Below are positions 62,202-64,000 of a stretch of 64,000 nucleotides of DNA, piece by piece. The notes below the pieces were generated by a model. That model saw nothing but the letters and a program-made list of their open reading frames with translations. It ran no database searches and was not told the DNA's origin. Position numbers and translations under genes: made by a program. Source of the DNA: a bacterium YEK0313 (GTDB taxonomy: Bacteria > Pseudomonadota > Alphaproteobacteria > Rhizobiales > Phreatobacteraceae); NCBI GenBank assembly GCA_000751295.2, contig CCMO02000002.1, positions 394,501 to 458,500 of the forward strand, written 5' to 3'. Each line of letters begins with the position of its first letter. Position 1 is the first letter of the stretch.

Positions 62202-63494
62202 ATGGCCTTCACCCGCCGCCGCCTCCTCACATCCACGGCCGCGCTTGCCGGCACGCTCGCCCTGCCCGGCTATCTCAGGGCGCAGAGCCAGACGGTCGAG
62301 CTGACCTGCCAGTATTCGACGCCGGTCCTGTTCAAGGACCTGATGGAGCGCCTCGTCCGCGACTTCCAGGCGGCCAATCCCACGATCCGCATCACGCTGC
62401 GCGCGCCGGAGACCGACTACGAGGCGATCCTGCAGCGCAATCTGCGCGACGTCGTGACCAACAACCTGCCCGACATCGCCTTCCACGGCCTGAACCGTCA
62501 GCGTACACTGGAAGAGCGCGGCGTTCCCGTCGACCTGAAGCCGTTCATGGCGGCCGATCCCGAAACGGCCTCGCTCGGCTTCTCGCCGACCCTGCTCTCG
62601 CTCGGCCAGGTGGGCGCCAAGCAGACCGGCATCGGCTTCGCCCTGTCGACGCCGATTCTCTATTACAACACCGAACTGGTGAAGGCCGCCGGCGGCGATC
62701 CCGACAAGCTGCCGAGCTCCTGGCCGGAGCTGATCGCGCTGGCCGGCGCCATCGCCGCCCCCGCGCAGAACCGTAGCGGCCTGTTCTTCGACTGGACGAT
62801 CACCGGCAACTGGTCGTGGCAGGCGCTGGTGCTCTCCCACGGCGGCACCATGCTCAGCGCCGACGAATCCAAGGTCGCCTTCACCGAGGCGCCGGGCCGG
62901 CAGGCGATCGGCGTGCTGCGCGACATGGTCGATCGCGGCCGCATGCCGGACATCCAGGCGGCCACCGCCTTCCAGGACTTCTTCTCGGGCCGGCTCGGCA
63001 TCTCCATGCAGTCGACCGCCCAGCTCGCCCGCTACAACCGCGAGATCGGCGGCCGGTTCAAGCTCGTCTGCGGCCGCTTCCCGCTGTCGGCCGCAACGCC
63101 CCGCCTGCCCGCCGGCGGCAATGTCGCGATGATGTTCGCCAAGGACCGGGCACGCCAGGAGGCGGCCTGGAAGTTCATCAAGTTCGCCACCGGACCGATC
63201 GGCGCGACCGCCATGGTCAATTCAACCGGCTACATGCCGGCCACCACCGTGCCGGCCGAGCGCGAGGACCTGCTCGGCAAGTTCTACCGCGACAATCCGA
63301 ACCACCTCGTCGCCATCCGCCAGCAGGACGTGATCACCGGCTGGTACGCCTTCCCCGGCCAGAACGCCCTGCGCATCACCGACGTGATCAACGACCACCT
63401 GCAGACGGTGGTGAACAAGTCGCGTGAACCGGAAGCCGCGCTGACCTCCATGGCGAATGCCGTGCAGGGCCTCCTGCCGCGCCGCACCGGCTGA
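62202..63494 (+). CDS. Ugp-type periplasmic substrate-binding protein
   Basis: This 430-residue SBP_bac_1 family receptor has a Tat signal (FTRRRLLTSTAALAGTLALPG, cleavage near LRAQS). Family motifs are LTCQYSTPVLFKDLMERLVRDFQAANPTIRITL, LPDIAFHGLNRQRTLEERG, TPILYYNTELVKAAGGDPDKLPSSWPELIAL and the aromatic-rich FFDWTITGNWSWQALVLSHGG. In UgpB such aromatic and Arg residues hold glycerol 3-phosphate or glycerophosphodiesters. The ligand here is inferred only from neighbours. Confidence 0.89.
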   Translation: MAFTRRRLLTSTAALAGTLALPGYLRAQSQTVELTCQYSTPVLFKDLMERLVRDFQAANPTIRITLRAPETDYEAILQRNLRDVVTNNLPDIAFHGLNRQRTLEERGVPVDLKPFMAADPETASLGFSPTLLSLGQVGAKQTGIGFALSTPILYYNTELVKAAGGDPDKLPSSWPELIALAGAIAAPAQNRSGLFFDWTITGNWSWQALVLSHGGTMLSADESKVAFTEAPGRQAIGVLRDMVDRGRMPDIQAATAFQDFFSGRLGISMQSTAQLARYNREIGGRFKLVCGRFPLSAATPRLPAGGNVAMMFAKDRARQEAAWKFIKFATGPIGATAMVNSTGYMPATTVPAEREDLLGKFYRDNPNHLVAIRQQDVITGWYAFPGQNALRITDVINDHLQTVVNKSREPEAALTSMANAVQGLLPRRTG

Positions 63495-63541
63495 TCGGTG
63501 CCGACCGGATCGTGCCCTCCTATCCCCAACCCGGCTGTGCC

Positions 63542-64000
63542 ATGTCCCGTCCCATCCGCCTCTGCCTCGTCACCGACATCCACCACGGCAAGCCCTCCTT
63601 CACCAAGGCGGGGCCCGCCGCGCTCGGCCTGATGGAGGAGTTCCGCCGCTTCGTCGCCGAAACGAGACCCGATGCGGTGCTCGATCTCGGCGACCGCATC
63701 TCGGACGAGGCGCGCGACAGCGACCTCGTCCTCGAACAAGAGATCGCCGAGGCCTTCGCGCCGATCGCCTGTCCGCGCTTCCACATCGACGGCAACCACG
63801 ATCGCGACCACCTCGACGCCGCGGACAACGACCGGATTCTCGGCCGCACCGCCCATCACGAGACCGTCGATCTCGGTGACTGGCGGCTGGTGCTGTGGCG
63901 GGCCGATGCGAGGCTGCACCGGCCGGACGGCTTCGCGCTGGTGGAAGCCGACCTGATCTGGCTGGCGCGCATCGTGCGCGCCGCCGACCGGCCGCTGGTC
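63542..64000 (+). CDS. Calcineurin-like metallophosphoesterase, N-terminal part
   Basis: This is the first 153 residues of a gene cut by the window end. The dinuclear metal motifs of the family are present in order: LVTDIHHG (Asp and His), VLDLGDRISD (Asp) and FHIDGNHDRDH (Asn, His, Asp). The family cleaves phosphomonoesters or phosphodiesters. It starts 47 bases after the binding-protein gene and is probably the last step of the same uptake operon, hydrolysing the imported phosphate compound. No signal peptide is seen, so it would act in the cytoplasm. Confidence 0.85.
   Translation, partial: MSRPIRLCLVTDIHHGKPSFTKAGPAALGLMEEFRRFVAETRPDAVLDLGDRISDEARDSDLVLEQEIAEAFAPIACPRFHIDGNHDRDHLDAADNDRILGRTAHHETVDLGDWRLVLWRADARLHRPDGFALVEADLIWLARIVRAADRPLV

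Overview
The window is a GC-rich (about two thirds G+C or more by eye), densely coded chromosomal segment, most consistent with a soil or water alphaproteobacterium of the order Hyphomicrobiales (Rhizobiales). The reasons are the codon use, the ChvI-like response-regulator start at the left edge, the intracellular polyhydroxybutyrate depolymerase, and the very high number of solute uptake systems (OPT, TRAP, Bug-type receptor, MHS-type MFS, two Opp/Dpp-type ABC systems, one Ssu-type and one Ugp-type ABC system). The genus is not certain; Phreatobacter- or Bosea-like relatives would fit. No rRNA, tRNA, CRISPR array or prophage was seen.

Layout. 1-5540: a glutathione transferase, PhaZ, an MHS transporter, a lone amino-acid-type binding protein and PlsC. 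5687-6750: a RES/Xre toxin-antitoxin pair of visibly lower GC with its own palindromic operator. 6865-14930: an IclR-controlled operon encoding a fused hydantoinase/oxoprolinase (HyuA-HyuB), an OPT transporter, a DUF1177 protein and an AroM-family protein. This is the best candidate for an undescribed pathway. 14985-21511: an RND efflux operon (adaptor, pump, TetR regulator) whose apparent promoter/operator is cut off from the genes by an IS481-family element. The outer end of that element has undergone a 175-bp tandem duplication.

21545-26945 (minus strand): a GntR/UTRA-controlled catabolic operon with a CaiB/BaiF CoA-transferase, an MmgE/PrpD protein, a crotonase and a Bug receptor. 27223-27972: an esterase. 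28022-31939: a TRAP transporter with an FCD-type GntR regulator. 32039-41691: a divergent LacI regulon, with amidase, aldose-dehydrogenase-like reductase and FucU mutarotase on the minus strand, and a complete Opp-type ABC transporter on the plus strand. Two near-identical LacI-type operators lie in the shared promoter region.

41763-47358: an apparent organosulfur-scavenging region with a GST, an NtaA/DszA-type flavin monooxygenase, a SsuABC-like transporter and OsmC. 47481-50447: a VOC protein, an aldo/keto reductase and a second MHS transporter. 50581-57962 (minus strand): a second Dpp/Opp system with a GMC oxidoreductase. 58294-64000: a PhnF-like GntR regulator, a Ugp-type ABC transporter and the start of a metallophosphoesterase, which suggests uptake and cleavage of a phosphate ester or diester. 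The general picture is a versatile scavenger genome region in which most blocks pair one importer with one to four catabolic enzymes and a dedicated local regulator.
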